DNA of 40,495 bases from Acidobacteria bacterium 28-9 (GTDB taxonomy: Bacteria; Acidobacteriota; Blastocatellia; Pyrinomonadales; Pyrinomonadaceae), in contig MWYY01000013.1 of NCBI GenBank assembly GCA_002050355.1, positions 1-40,495 of the forward strand, read 5' to 3'. The first letter of the stretch is position 1. Every line of letters begins with the position of its first letter. A program made the position numbers and the translations under genes. Shown here piece after piece: positions 16,107 to 24,053 of this stretch. Below the pieces are notes generated by a model. That model was not told the DNA's origin, did no database searches, and saw only the letters and a program-made list of their open reading frames with translations.

Positions 16107-16837
16107 ATGTCTAAACTCCTCGATCAAGTGCGGCACGCGATTCGTCTGAAGCATTACAGTTTAAGAACAGAAGAAGCATACATATTTTGGATTAAAAAGT
16201 ATATACACTTTCATAATATCCGACACCCTATGGAAATGCGTGAAGAAGAAGTCCGGCAGTTTCTCACTCGGCTCGCTGTCGTTGAAAACGTTGCTGCCTC
16301 AACTCAAAACCAGGCTCTTGCCGCGCTTTTATTTCTATACCGAAATGTGCTTGGAGTTGAATTACAAAATATAGATGCCGTTCGAGCCAGGAAACCGAAA
16401 CATCTGCCCGTTGTGTTTACTCAGGAAGAAGTCCGTGAAATTCTTGGTCGCCTCAGCGGAGTACCTTTTATGATTGCGAGTCTGCTTTATGGTTCAGGCT
16501 TGCGGCTTTCCGAAGCCCTACGATTGCGCGTCAAGGATATAGATTTTCAGACAAATCAAATAATCGTCCGCGAAAGCAAAGGAGAAAAAGAACGCGTGAC
16601 GATGCTGCCGCAAGCAGTTAAAGAAAGTTTGATATTGCATTTGGAAGGCGTTAAAAAATGCACGAAGATGACTTGCGAAATGGTTTCGGAGAAGTGTATC
16701 TGCCTTTTGCGCTCGAACACAAATATAAAAATGCCGCCAAAGAATGGCGATGGCAATACGTTTTTCCGACCAAGATGGCTGAGTGCTTGTTTTGTTTCTT
16801 TACGCCGACGCTGTTGAAATTCACTTACCCATTCTGA
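16107..16837 (+). pseudogene. intI: Integron integrase IntI, frameshifted and C-terminally truncated
   Basis: From the ATG at 16107 the frame encodes the tyrosine-recombinase N-terminal SAM-like domain (SKLLDQVRHAIRLKHYSLRT, EEEVRQFLTRLAV) and the catalytic core up to box I (LLYGSGLRLSEALRLRVKDI, with the catalytic Arg) and [19 protein letters not shown] six-A run at 16653-16658 lacks one A. The next frame resumes with [20 protein letters not shown] and [17 protein letters not shown], the patch found only in integron integrases. After that, IntI similarity ends: the HxxR and nucleophile Tyr segments, about 90 residues, are gone. Even with the frameshift corrected it cannot be active. Confidence 0.93.
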
Positions 16838-16957
16838 AATAGTTGAAACTATTTCCCTCCCTGCCTCTTGGTTCGGGTTTTTCTCTATAACTACAGGTGT
16901 TTCATAACTTTTTACCGCATACTTTTTGATTACTTTAATCTTTATCTTAGTCTGCAT
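16556..16957 (-). CDS. Small gene fused at its 3' end to antisense intI; probably truncated
   Basis: The ATG at 16957 has a strong AGGAGAAT ribosome binding site. The first 62 or so residues look like real protein: [20 protein letters not shown], then [18 protein letters not shown] and [10 protein letters not shown]. From about 16785 leftward the frame is simply the reverse complement of intI, so the remaining 70 residues are fortuitous. The parsimonious reading is a deletion that joined the 3' part of this gene to the 3' part of intI, damaging both. The family is not recognised. Confidence 0.5.
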   Translation of the reverse strand: MQTKIKIKVIKKYAVKSYETPVVIEKNPNQEAGREIVSTISEWVSEFQQRRRKETKQALSHLGRKNVLPSPFFGGIFIFVFERKRQIHFSETISQVIFVHFLTPSKCNIKLSLTACGSIVTRSFSPLLSRTII

Positions 16958-16992
16958 ATTCTCCTATGATTTTACTTTGAATTGAATGATTT

Positions 16993-17391
16993 TCATATTG
17001 TTTGGTAAACGCTTTTAGAGGTGTGCTTAAGAAGTTGAAATATAGTTGCTGTAACAGTATCTGTGTTAGGTTTGACCAAATACGCGTCGGCTCCTGCCGC
17101 TAATCCATTTGCTTTGTCAATTTCACGAGCATCGCCTGAGTAGAAAACAATCGGAGTTTGAGAATTAAATTTGCGCAGCATGCGGCACAAATCTAAACCG
17201 TTTCCTTCGGAAAATCGGGTATCCAACAAATACAAATCGAACCGTTCGGCTTGCGCCAGCTTTAACGCTTGGTCAATTGTATTAGTTGAGGTAGTTTCAA
17301 TATCTGAAAATCCAAGTAAAGTGCCGAGCATAAAGCAGGCATCTTCATTCTCATCAGCGTAAAGAATACGGGGACGGATTAACGATTGCAT
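16993..17391 (-). CDS. Single-domain response regulator (REC only)
   Basis: 132 aa from the ATG at 17391, which has AGGAGG at ideal spacing; a TTG two codons upstream is less likely. The receiver fold is complete: acidic pair in ILYADENED, phospho-accepting Asp in DLYLLDTRFSEGNGLDLC, the Thr/Ser position in IVFYSGDA, and the conserved Lys in DAYLVKPNTD. No output domain follows. Such proteins relay phosphate or bind partners. It lies 110 bases downstream of a sigma region-2 protein on the same strand and may be co-transcribed with it. No kinase is nearby. Confidence 0.9.
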   Translation of the reverse strand: MQSLIRPRILYADENEDACFMLGTLLGFSDIETTSTNTIDQALKLAQAERFDLYLLDTRFSEGNGLDLCRMLRKFNSQTPIVFYSGDAREIDKANGLAAGADAYLVKPNTDTVTATIFQLLKHTSKSVYQTI

Positions 17392-17502
17392 TATCAACCT
17401 CCTAGTTCAGTCAGAGCGGACAGCCTTTACAATTTACGTGAATCGGCTGTCCGTTGTAACTGCCCCTTACTCGTTATTTTATCTGTGAAGGACACATAAT
17501 AT

Positions 17503-17856
17503 TTAGTTGATTGAATGATTGGATTTTTCCGAGTATTTTCTCAATTGCCGACGAGCAATAATAGTAATAAAAACTAGCTCATCAAAGTTGGTTTGTTCAA
17601 AACGCGCAGCATAATGCCAGATATTGAGAAAGATTTCCCGGGTTACCGCTTCGGCATCTTCGGTTGAATCGGTAAACTTTTTTGCCATAGACCAAATCAA
17701 ATCGCCATAATTATCAATACATTCTTTAATTGCAATGCGGTCGCCTTTTATTACTCTTTGCAAAACATTTGAGGAACTCACTCTTTGTTTTGTTTGCAAA
17801 CTCGAGTAAGTATTTGTTTTACTGTAAAAATCGTTTTGTAATGAAGATTGTTTCAT
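17503..17856 (-). CDS. Sigma-70 region-2-only protein (ECF-like, no region 4)
   Basis: 117 aa. Residues 30-105 match ECF sigma region 2: VIKGDRIAIKECIDNYGDLI, WSMAKKFTDSTEDAEAVT and REIFLNIWHYAARF, which correspond to the core-binding and -10-recognition helices. The chain then ends in a basic tail (ARRQLRKYSEKSNHSIN) with no region 4, so it should not recognise a -35 element. It may be a regulator that binds core polymerase, or the remnant of a sigma gene. A 42-codon ORF ends 5 bases upstream. Confidence 0.7.
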   Translation of the reverse strand: MKQSSLQNDFYSKTNTYSSLQTKQRVSSSNVLQRVIKGDRIAIKECIDNYGDLIWSMAKKFTDSTEDAEAVTREIFLNIWHYAARFEQTNFDELVFITIIARRQLRKYSEKSNHSIN

Positions 17857-17861
17857 AAGGC

Positions 17862-17990
17862 TTACAAATCTGTGTATCTTTCATGTCGACAGCGCCATAA
17901 CACACCTAATGGATAAGGAGTTTGACGCTGACCAAACATTACGCCTAACAACAATCTTGAGTAAGACACTGTAAATGAAACTATCTTCAT
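17862..17990 (-). CDS. Possible small ORF (42 aa) upstream of the sigma-like gene
   Basis: MKIVSFTVSYSRLLLGVMFG, then QRQTPYPLGVLWRC. GAAGGTG lies at a good distance before the ATG, and the stop is 5 bases before the next start, as in translational coupling. It could be a leader peptide with a hydrophobic segment. No homologue is recognised and codon evidence is limited at this length. Confidence 0.35.
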   Translation of the reverse strand: MKIVSFTVSYSRLLLGVMFGQRQTPYPLGVLWRCRHERYTDL

Positions 17991-18406
17991 AAACACACCT
18001 TCTGCGTTCGCCTCTAAATACGTAAGTTTGATTTCAAGTTAGTGCAAATTGTGAATTGAAAAGTAAAGGATGGGTCAGCCAGAGTTCCGACTCCATCCTT
18101 CATATTGCCTTGTTCCCCTTACAACCCTTGTTCCCTTACTGCCCTTCGTTCCCCTTGTTCTTTATCAAACTTTGCCATTGGATTCAGAAACGCAAGGCAC
18201 ATTTCATAAATATGAGCTAGGTAAATAACCCAACTCCCGTTCAACAACTTGAACCTTTTTCAATGGCTTATACTTAAAATAAAGTATTTTTTTTTGCTTG
18301 TATGTGCGGCATTACGCTTATAGAATTTTTTTTTTGTGATACTATTGTAAAAAATATCAGGTCAAAGACAATATTTTTATCGCTTTCAAAAAACAGAGGA
18401 AAACTA
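17991..18406. other. Non-coding region between divergent transcription units
   Basis: It holds an 8-bp inverted repeat (AAGGATGG at 18066-18073, CCATCCTT at 18093-18100) followed by several copies of a CCTTGTTCCC-like motif at 18108-18160. On the minus strand these read as purine-rich repeats upstream of the small ORF. The right part is AT-rich leader to the first Crp gene; no convincing promoter was picked. Confidence 0.45.
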
Positions 18407-19165
18407 ATGTCTATACCAGTAAAAAATGATGTGCTAAAAAATCATCTGCTGGCTGCATTGCCCAAACAGGAATTTGCTCGTCTTGAACCTCATTTAGAAT
18501 CTATTTCACTCACGCTTGGCAAAGCTATTTATGAGTCAGGCGATAAGATGACGCACATTTATTTTCCGACGACGGCAATCATTTCTATGCTTTACATTAT
18601 GGAAAATGGGGCGACTGCCGAGATTGGAATTGCAGGTAACAATGGTTTAATCGGGTCTGCGCTCTTTATGGGCAGCGAATCAACATCGAGTCGAGCAGTG
18701 GTGCAAAGCTCAGGTGATGCTATTCGGGTAAAAGCTAAACCGTTACAAGCCGAGTTTGACCGCGGCGGTCTGTTTCAGAAGTTATTGTTACGTTACACGC
18801 AGTCATTGATGACGCAGATTTCGCAAACCGCAGTTTGTAACCGTCTGCATACAGTTAACCAGCAACTCTGTCGCTGGCTGCTTATAAATCACGACCAATT
18901 GGAAACTAATAAGTTGGTGATGACACAGGAACTGATTGCTAATATGCTCGGCGTTCGTCGTGAAGGTGTTACTATCGCCGCTAAAAAGTTACAGGAAAAG
19001 GGATTGATAAAATATGCGCGAGGCACGATTACAATGCTGAATCGCAAAGGTTTGGAAGCGGCTGCCTGCGAATGTTATCAAATAGTAATAGACGAATATG
19101 AGCGTCTGCTCGGCGAATACATTCCGATAAACAGAAACGAATACGAAACGGCAGGTAATAAATAG
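18407..19165 (+). CDS. Crp/Fnr-family transcription regulator, copy 1
   Basis: 252 aa from the ATG at 18407 (AGAGGAAAACTA upstream). N-terminal cyclic-nucleotide-binding-like barrel: LTLGKAIYESGDKMTHIYFP, SMLYIMENGATAEIGIAGNN. The long dimerisation helix contains YTQSLMTQISQTAVCNRLHT. The C-terminal Crp-type helix-turn-helix is MTQELIANMLGVRREGVTIA, followed by AAKKLQEKGLIKYARG. The phosphate-binding cassette of true cAMP-binding proteins is not preserved, so the ligand is uncertain. A paralogue follows 150 bases downstream. Confidence 0.88.
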   Translation: MSIPVKNDVLKNHLLAALPKQEFARLEPHLESISLTLGKAIYESGDKMTHIYFPTTAIISMLYIMENGATAEIGIAGNNGLIGSALFMGSESTSSRAVVQSSGDAIRVKAKPLQAEFDRGGLFQKLLLRYTQSLMTQISQTAVCNRLHTVNQQLCRWLLINHDQLETNKLVMTQELIANMLGVRREGVTIAAKKLQEKGLIKYARGTITMLNRKGLEAAACECYQIVIDEYERLLGEYIPINRNEYETAGNK

Positions 19166-19206
19166 ATAGCATTAAATCTTTTATCTGTTATAGTTAATTA
19201 TTATCA

Positions 19207-19237
19207 AAGGATAATTGTTCTTTTTATAATTATCCTT
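19207..19237. promoter_or_regulatory. Perfect 10-bp inverted repeat between the two Crp genes
   Basis: AAGGATAATT and AATTATCCTT flank 11 bases containing a T5 run. It does not end in a T-tract on the + strand, so it is a poor terminator. Its position ahead of the second Crp gene suits an operator or a processing hairpin. Confidence 0.45.
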
Positions 19238-19318
19238 CGACAATGAGACAGGCTTAACGAACTTCTTTTTATGTTGCTTGTTGTTTATTTCAACAACCCC
19301 GAAATAAGGAGATTTTTA

Positions 19319-20032
19319 ATGAGCGTAACCGCTTTACAACACATCCCGATTGGCAACAAAATGCTTGCCGCTCTGCCTGCACAAGAATACCAACGATTAG
19401 CAGATAAGCTAGAACCTTTTGACTTGAAATTTGGTGAGACAATTTACAAGCCGAATGAAAACATTAAGAATGTTTATTTCCTAAATAGTGGAATCGTTTC
19501 GTTTCTGACGGCAATTGAGAAAAGGTCAACGCTTGAAGTCGGACTTGTCGGAAATGAAGGAATGGTCGGACTTTCGACTTTTCTGGGAACAACGAAATCA
19601 CCAAATAGCGCAGTTGTAAGAGCAACAGGCATTGCCTGGAAAATGAAGGCTACCGATTTTCTCAACGAATGCAGAGAAAATATCTTATTGTCGCGTATCG
19701 TCCATAATTACACTCACTTGTTGTTAATACAATTATCTATAATTGGCGCCTGCAATCGTTTTCATCCAATTTGTAAACGGCTTACCTGCTGGCTGCTGAT
19801 GACAAGCGATAGAATGGGAACAGGCAAATTTAACATTACCCAGCAATTTATTTCAAATATGCTAGGTGTGCGCCGTGAAGCTGTAGCCAAAGCTGCAAGC
19901 AGTTTACAAGAAAAGCAACTAATCAGTTATAGTCGAGGCAATTTATCTATTCTTAATCGAGCAGGTTTAGAGACAATTGCCTGTAAGTGTTACTCGATTA
20001 TAAAAGAGGAAGAGCAGAATTATCTTAATTAG
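19319..20032 (+). CDS. Crp/Fnr-family transcription regulator, copy 2
   Basis: 237 aa from the ATG at 19319 with AAGGAGATTTTTA upstream. It has the same layout as its neighbour: barrel (FDLKFGETIYKPNENIKNVY, FLTAIEKRSTLEVGLVGNEG), helix (YTHLLLIQLSIIGACNRFHP) and helix-turn-helix (ITQQFISNMLGVRREAVAKA). Both copies share the SNMLGVRRE/ANMLGVRRE recognition-helix start, so they may bind related sites. The N-terminal halves differ more than the DNA-binding halves, suggesting different signals after a tandem duplication. Confidence 0.88.
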   Translation: MSVTALQHIPIGNKMLAALPAQEYQRLADKLEPFDLKFGETIYKPNENIKNVYFLNSGIVSFLTAIEKRSTLEVGLVGNEGMVGLSTFLGTTKSPNSAVVRATGIAWKMKATDFLNECRENILLSRIVHNYTHLLLIQLSIIGACNRFHPICKRLTCWLLMTSDRMGTGKFNITQQFISNMLGVRREAVAKAASSLQEKQLISYSRGNLSILNRAGLETIACKCYSIIKEEEQNYLN

Positions 20033-20420
20033 AAACAGTAAACAATAGACAAGAATTCAATCTACTCTTCAAAATTTCTTTACATTTTCATTCGTAGATT
20101 GCAATTTTTTGTCAAAGCAAACAGTGCAGATTAGAGAAAGCAGAAGGTAAACTTGAATAACCAACTAAAGAAAATAAATACAATATCAAGACCATCGTGA
20201 ACTTGTTTTTTAGTAGAGCTAGTGAAATTTACTTCTAGTATCGGAAAGTTACGGAAATATACATAACTAGGTTCGTAAAAATTAACACGAAGTTTTGAAG
20301 AGAATAAAAGCCGCTCGTCCGCCGTTTTTTTTATTGTTATTAAGAATTTTTTATCGTTTTAAAACAATGGCGTACCTGACAGTCGGTACGCCGTTAATAA
20401 TTCCTGAAGTATTTAGATAA
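20033..20420. other. Convergent intergenic region
   Basis: 388 AT-rich bases. Apart from the hairpin at 20369-20392, listed separately, and a T8 run near 20325, nothing was recognised; no ORF here has a plausible start. Confidence 0.5.
20369..20392 (-). terminator. Terminator-like hairpin after the O-methyltransferase gene
   Basis: GGCGTACC and GGTACGCC pair perfectly around an 8-base loop. On the minus strand ATTGTTTT follows, as expected for intrinsic termination of the leftward gene ending at 20421. Confidence 0.65.
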
Positions 20421-21473
20421 TTAATTTTGCGTGTCCTTAACCGCTTCGACAACACTTAAATAAGAATTGGTCGGTATGATTCGCGATAATTTCAGCCCTG
20501 CTTGCGTTAGCAAATCGCTGTATTCTTCGGCTGTGCGCTCGATGCCGCCTGGCGAAACAAGCATTTCCATATCTATAACTTTACCGAAATGCGGTTCGTT
20601 TCCGTCGGTAATGACAGTTTCCAAAATCAGAACTTTACTGTCATCCGACATTACGGAATGAATATTTTTTAAGATTTTAACCGAACGTTCATCATCCCAA
20701 TCGTGAATAATATGTTTGAGCATATAAACCTCGGCTTGCACGGGGATTGATTCAAAAAAGTCGCCTTCGACGATCTCGGTTCTTTCGGCAACGCCTTGCG
20801 TTTCAAGCAAATCCGACGCGCCTTCCGTAACCGACGGCAAATCGAACAAAACGCCTTTGACATTCGGATTCGCCTGCAAAACACCGGCAAGAAGATGCCC
20901 GTAACCCCCTGCGACATCAACGAGTTTTTTTGCATCGGAAAAATCGTATGCTTCGATGATTGCCGGTACTGCCGCGTGCGAATGGCTTGTCATTGCTCGA
21001 TTAAAAATTCCGGCAAGCTCGCGATTTTGTTCAAAATACGGAAAAACTTCTGTACCATGAACTTTCCTCCAAGCCGCTTTGCCCGTTTTCACGGTGTAGA
21101 GCATTTCGCCGTAAACACGCCAATGCTCTTCTTCGCCCATCCAAACGGTCATATCACGCAAGCTGTTCGGAATATCCGAGCGGAGCGTTTCAGAAACGGG
21201 CGTTTGTGCAAACACTTTCGATTCAACTTCACGAAAAATGCCGACGCTTGCCAGAGTTCTTAAAACTCGATAAAGCGAGCGCTCATGAGTTTCGGTTCTT
21301 TCGGCTAGATATTTAACAGTTTGCGGGCTGTCTTTGACCAAATCGGCTAATCCGAGCTTAGCGGCGACGTAAACCGTCTGCGATATAAAGCATCCGCCGA
21401 CTATCTGCATTAATTGTGCTTCGGGCGGCATTTCCGGCATCATAACTGTTGCTGTGTTTGTTTGTGTATTCAT
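20421..21473 (-). CDS. SAM-dependent O-methyltransferase, COMT/acetylserotonin type
   Basis: 350 aa, preceded by AAAGGAGTAGTAATT. The N-terminal dimerisation/winged-helix domain (about 20-110) has GGCFISQTVYVAAKLGLADL and THERSLYRVLRTLASVGIF. The methyltransferase core has motif I KLVDVAGGYGHLLAGVL, GVLFDLPSVTEGA, EGDFFESIPVQAEVYMLKHI, and the catalytic-base region IIHDWDDERSVKILKNI. Plant COMT-like and bacterial antibiotic O-methyltransferases share this plan; the acceptor is probably a hydroxylated aromatic or polyketide. It stands alone, with its own terminator and an inverted repeat upstream. Confidence 0.87.
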   Translation of the reverse strand: MNTQTNTATVMMPEMPPEAQLMQIVGGCFISQTVYVAAKLGLADLVKDSPQTVKYLAERTETHERSLYRVLRTLASVGIFREVESKVFAQTPVSETLRSDIPNSLRDMTVWMGEEEHWRVYGEMLYTVKTGKAAWRKVHGTEVFPYFEQNRELAGIFNRAMTSHSHAAVPAIIEAYDFSDAKKLVDVAGGYGHLLAGVLQANPNVKGVLFDLPSVTEGASDLLETQGVAERTEIVEGDFFESIPVQAEVYMLKHIIHDWDDERSVKILKNIHSVMSDDSKVLILETVITDGNEPHFGKVIDMEMLVSPGGIERTAEEYSDLLTQAGLKLSRIIPTNSYLSVVEAVKDTQN

Positions 21474-21583
21474 AATTACTACTCCTTTTATGTATTCTGA
21501 ATTTATTGGGAAAAATTATTCAATCGTTTCGATTTGCTTTTTTAATTTTCGGGATTCGCCTTCACTTATTTAACGCGCAATAA

Positions 21584-21615
21584 GATGATAAAAAGTATCA
21601 TCTATTTTTATCATC
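21584..21615 (-). promoter_or_regulatory. Inverted repeat upstream of the O-methyltransferase
   Basis: GATGATAAAA and TTTTATCATC flank 12 bases that also contain TATCATC. It lies about 110 bases before the methyltransferase start and could be an operator. Binding protein unknown. Confidence 0.35.
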
Positions 21616-21642
21616 GATATTTTATAATTGCGAAATTTTTGC

Positions 21643-21669
21643 AAAAAAAGGCGAACATCCGGTTCGCCT
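21643..21669 (-). terminator. Rho-independent terminator of the secreted-protein gene
   Basis: On the minus strand AGGCGAAC, a 5-base loop, GTTCGCCT and a T7 run follow the stop at 21718 by about 50 bases. The stem is perfect. Confidence 0.85.
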
Positions 21670-21717
21670 AAAATCTATCGTTTTAAGTTTTGAAATTGTC
21701 TGTGAATTGTTCGCCGA

Positions 21718-23197
21718 TTACTTTTTCTCAACCATATCGACAATCGCTTGCGCGGCTTGTTCTACAATCGGCGAGATAATATCTTCACCGCCGGATTTGG
21801 CTTTTGCTTTGTATTGATTGGTTAAAGTAACCGCGCCGCTGCTTGAAATAACTTTGATGTCGAGCGTTAACTCATCTTTTTGTTTGATGTTTCCCGATAC
21901 ATCTGCCGCCGTATAGATTGCCGTCGAAGCTACCGAGCCAGCAACCGCGCCCGCGACGCTTCCGCCCATCCCGGCTACGGGAGCGATGCTGCTTAAAACC
22001 GGCGCGATTGATTTAAACATTCCGAAACCGCCGCCGCCGCCTTTTTTGTGCGAGATGTTTGCGTAAATCACAAAATCGGACTCCTTTTGCCTGGCTTCGG
22101 CGTCAACTGCCGACGGCAATTTTGCTTCGAGTTGGATAAATTCAATCTGCGGAGTTTTCAAGTATTCGCCCAGAGTGTTTTGAATCGCGCCTGCAAGTTC
22201 CTGCCCGTTGATTCCTTGACCGATTGCGCCGGTATTTCACGCTTGTCATTCCGACCCGAACAACGCCTGCTTTCTTGGCGCCTGGCTCGGTTTTAGAATT
22301 ACCGGAGTCGTTCGCCATATTTTTGAAGTTCTGGTTGTCGCCCGAATTATTTGTTTCAATCGTTTTCAATTTTGCGTCGGAAATCGTTTGCCTTTCGTTC
22401 GCAGAGCCTGTTAACGAAGCATACAATTCCGAACGGTCTTTGACTTCACGATAATCTGCCGGAACGTCAAATAATGTTGCGGCGAGCGTTGTGTTGGACA
22501 ATTCGACAACCTCGCTGACTGAAGACATAATTTCTTTGCCCGATTCGTCGAATATTGTCATTTTTTCGTAAACCGAAAAACCTTTCTTCGCCGTGCCGAT
22601 TTGTTTGCTTTCATAACGGTCGCGGCATCCTGTTCGGTTTGCCGCGTCGGGACGATAATTTTAGTACCGCTCGGTCAAACAATCGAAAGCGAAAGCCGCG
22701 TCAATATACCAGCCGTCGTGTTCCATACGGTTGCTCATTTGCGTGCAGGCATCGGGCGAAGATTTCATAACCGTCTTTGTGATAATATGCCGCGCCGTGT
22801 AGCCGAACATCTGTTTGCGCTCGCCCGTATCTTTGACGGTCGTGGTTGCCATAATCAAGCCGCCTTTTTGTGTAACGGTTTGCGTCGTCATATCGTCGGT
22901 CGTTAAAGTTTTTGTCGTTAAGCTGTCGTCGGTTTTATCCCAAAGTTCAAGCATATAAACTTTCGCCTGCGGTATAACTTGAACGCTGCGGCGCAAATCG
23001 CACTGCGTTATATTGACGATTTCATAACCACCGTTATTCTGCTCTGTGCGCTCGCGCTTGCCTTTGATATATGTCGTGTATTCGCTGCTTTGACCGTTTG
23101 CCGTTTGACGCGTTTTGATTTTGACATCGGCAAAAGTCGTATTGGTCGAAACCAAGCCGACCAGTAAAATTGCAAATTGGATAATATATTTTTTCAT
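21718..23197 (-). pseudogene. Secreted protein gene broken by an in-frame stop and a frameshift
   Basis: It starts at the ATG at 23197 (GAGGAG upstream) with signal peptide MKKYIIQFAILLVGLVSTNT, then VKIKTRQTANGQSSEYTTYI. A TAA at 22661-22663 interrupts, but the same frame stays open for 33 codons into KMTIFDESGKEIMSSVSEVV and LFDVPADYREVKD. Near 22236 the frame shifts by one; the continuation is TGAIGQGINGQELAGAIQNT, then a Gly-rich stretch (KKGGGGGFGMFKSIAP) and an amphipathic tail. Restored length is about 490 aa. I recall similar proteins from Acidobacteriota but cannot name a function. It is divergent from an ECF sigma gene. Either lesion could be a sequence error. Confidence 0.75.
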
Positions 23198-23379
23198 TTT
23201 CGTTGCTCCTCTGCGGGTTATAAATCGAAATAATCGGCGCGTGTTTTCCGCCTCGAATTTTAACGCGCAGATTTGCGGCAAAAAGTATCAGCAAAAATTT
23301 TCTCTCCAGCGAAAATTGCGTAAGAATTTGATTTTTCTTATAATTCCATCAATTTATTCGATGAGAGATTAAGACAATA

Positions 23380-23964
23380 ATGGCACAAACATCGACGCAG
23401 GAATTAACACAGATGCTGATTCAATTGTCCGCCGGTAAATCCGAAGTGGTTGATGAAATTCTGCCGCTTATTTACGACGAATTGCGAAGGCTTGCCAGTA
23501 GTTATCTGCGCCGCGAGCGAAGCGACCACACGCTGCAACCGACCGCATTGGTTCACGAAGCATATATAAAATTGATTGACCAAACGCAAGTCGAATGGCA
23601 AAACCGGGCGCATTTTTTCGGAATTGCCGCAAATATTATGCGGCGTATATTGGTTGACCACGCGCGTAAACATAACGCAAATAAGCGCGGGGGCGAGTTT
23701 GACAAAATGCTGCTCGAAGAAAATTTGATAGTCGTAACGAACGAAAAATCGGTTGATTTGCTTGCGCTGGACGAAGCGCTCGAAACTCTTGCGAAAGTTG
23801 ATCCGCAAAAAAGTAGAATCGTTGAGCTGCGTTATTTCGGCGGTTTGAGCGTTGAAGAAACGGCGGAAGTTTTGGGCGTGTCGGAAATCACGGTCAAACG
23901 CCATTGGCGAATGGCAAAAGCCTGGCTTTACGGTCAAATTTCGAGAGAAGAAAATGGCGGATAA
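23380..23964 (+). CDS. ECF sigma factor, TIGR02999-like
   Basis: 194 aa. Region 2: VVDEILPLIYDELRRLASSY, HTLQPTALVHEAYIKLIDQT and RAHFFGIAANIMRRILVDHA, the last being characteristic of the TIGR02999 (Sig-70_X6) group common in Acidobacteriota and Planctomycetes. Region 4: SRIVELRYFGGLSVEETAEV and LGVSEITVKRHWRMAKAWL. No anti-sigma factor is adjacent. The group is often controlled by Ser/Thr kinases instead, and none is in view. It is divergent from the broken secreted-protein gene, sharing a 180-base promoter region, and convergent with the large TPR gene. Confidence 0.93.
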   Translation: MAQTSTQELTQMLIQLSAGKSEVVDEILPLIYDELRRLASSYLRRERSDHTLQPTALVHEAYIKLIDQTQVEWQNRAHFFGIAANIMRRILVDHARKHNANKRGGEFDKMLLEENLIVVTNEKSVDLLALDEALETLAKVDPQKSRIVELRYFGGLSVEETAEVLGVSEITVKRHWRMAKAWLYGQISREENGG

Positions 23965-24053
23965 TATCAAAATTAAAAATAAATTAAACAATTAAATCTT
24001 TTCCGCTGAATGCGAAATCCCTGTAATTGCATTTAATTTTCTGTTTTGAAATT

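Larger units (their letters stand above)
1..16837 (-). mobile_element. Integron: cassette array with attC sites, attI core and decayed intI
   Basis: Ten near-palindromic elements (attC) separate almost every gene from about 219 to 14247. They share the arm GACGTGAGGGCGAAAC or a stem variant and end in AAC/GTT boxes. On the minus strand the arm after R'' carries one extra A compared with its partner, the position expected of an extrahelical base, so cassettes read leftward. Gene polarity (nearly all minus) and intI on the + strand at the right end agree. Each cassette's first seven bases are the reverse complement of its own R'' box. The array continues beyond the left edge. The intI damage suggests it is now immobile. 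Confidence 0.93.

Noticed and set aside
16556..16785. The 3' part of the 133-aa minus-strand ORF as real protein
   Set aside because: This part is the exact reverse complement of intI coding sequence, which has strong family similarity on the + strand.
22142..22561. A separate 139-aa gene starting MTIFDESGK
   Set aside because: The frame is continuous upstream for 33 codons to the TAA at 22661 and joins the upstream protein; its 3' end is out of frame with the real continuation.
23404..23991. 195-aa minus-strand ORF over the ECF sigma gene
   Set aside because: It is a shadow of the sigma gene, whose regions 2 and 4 are unmistakable on the + strand.
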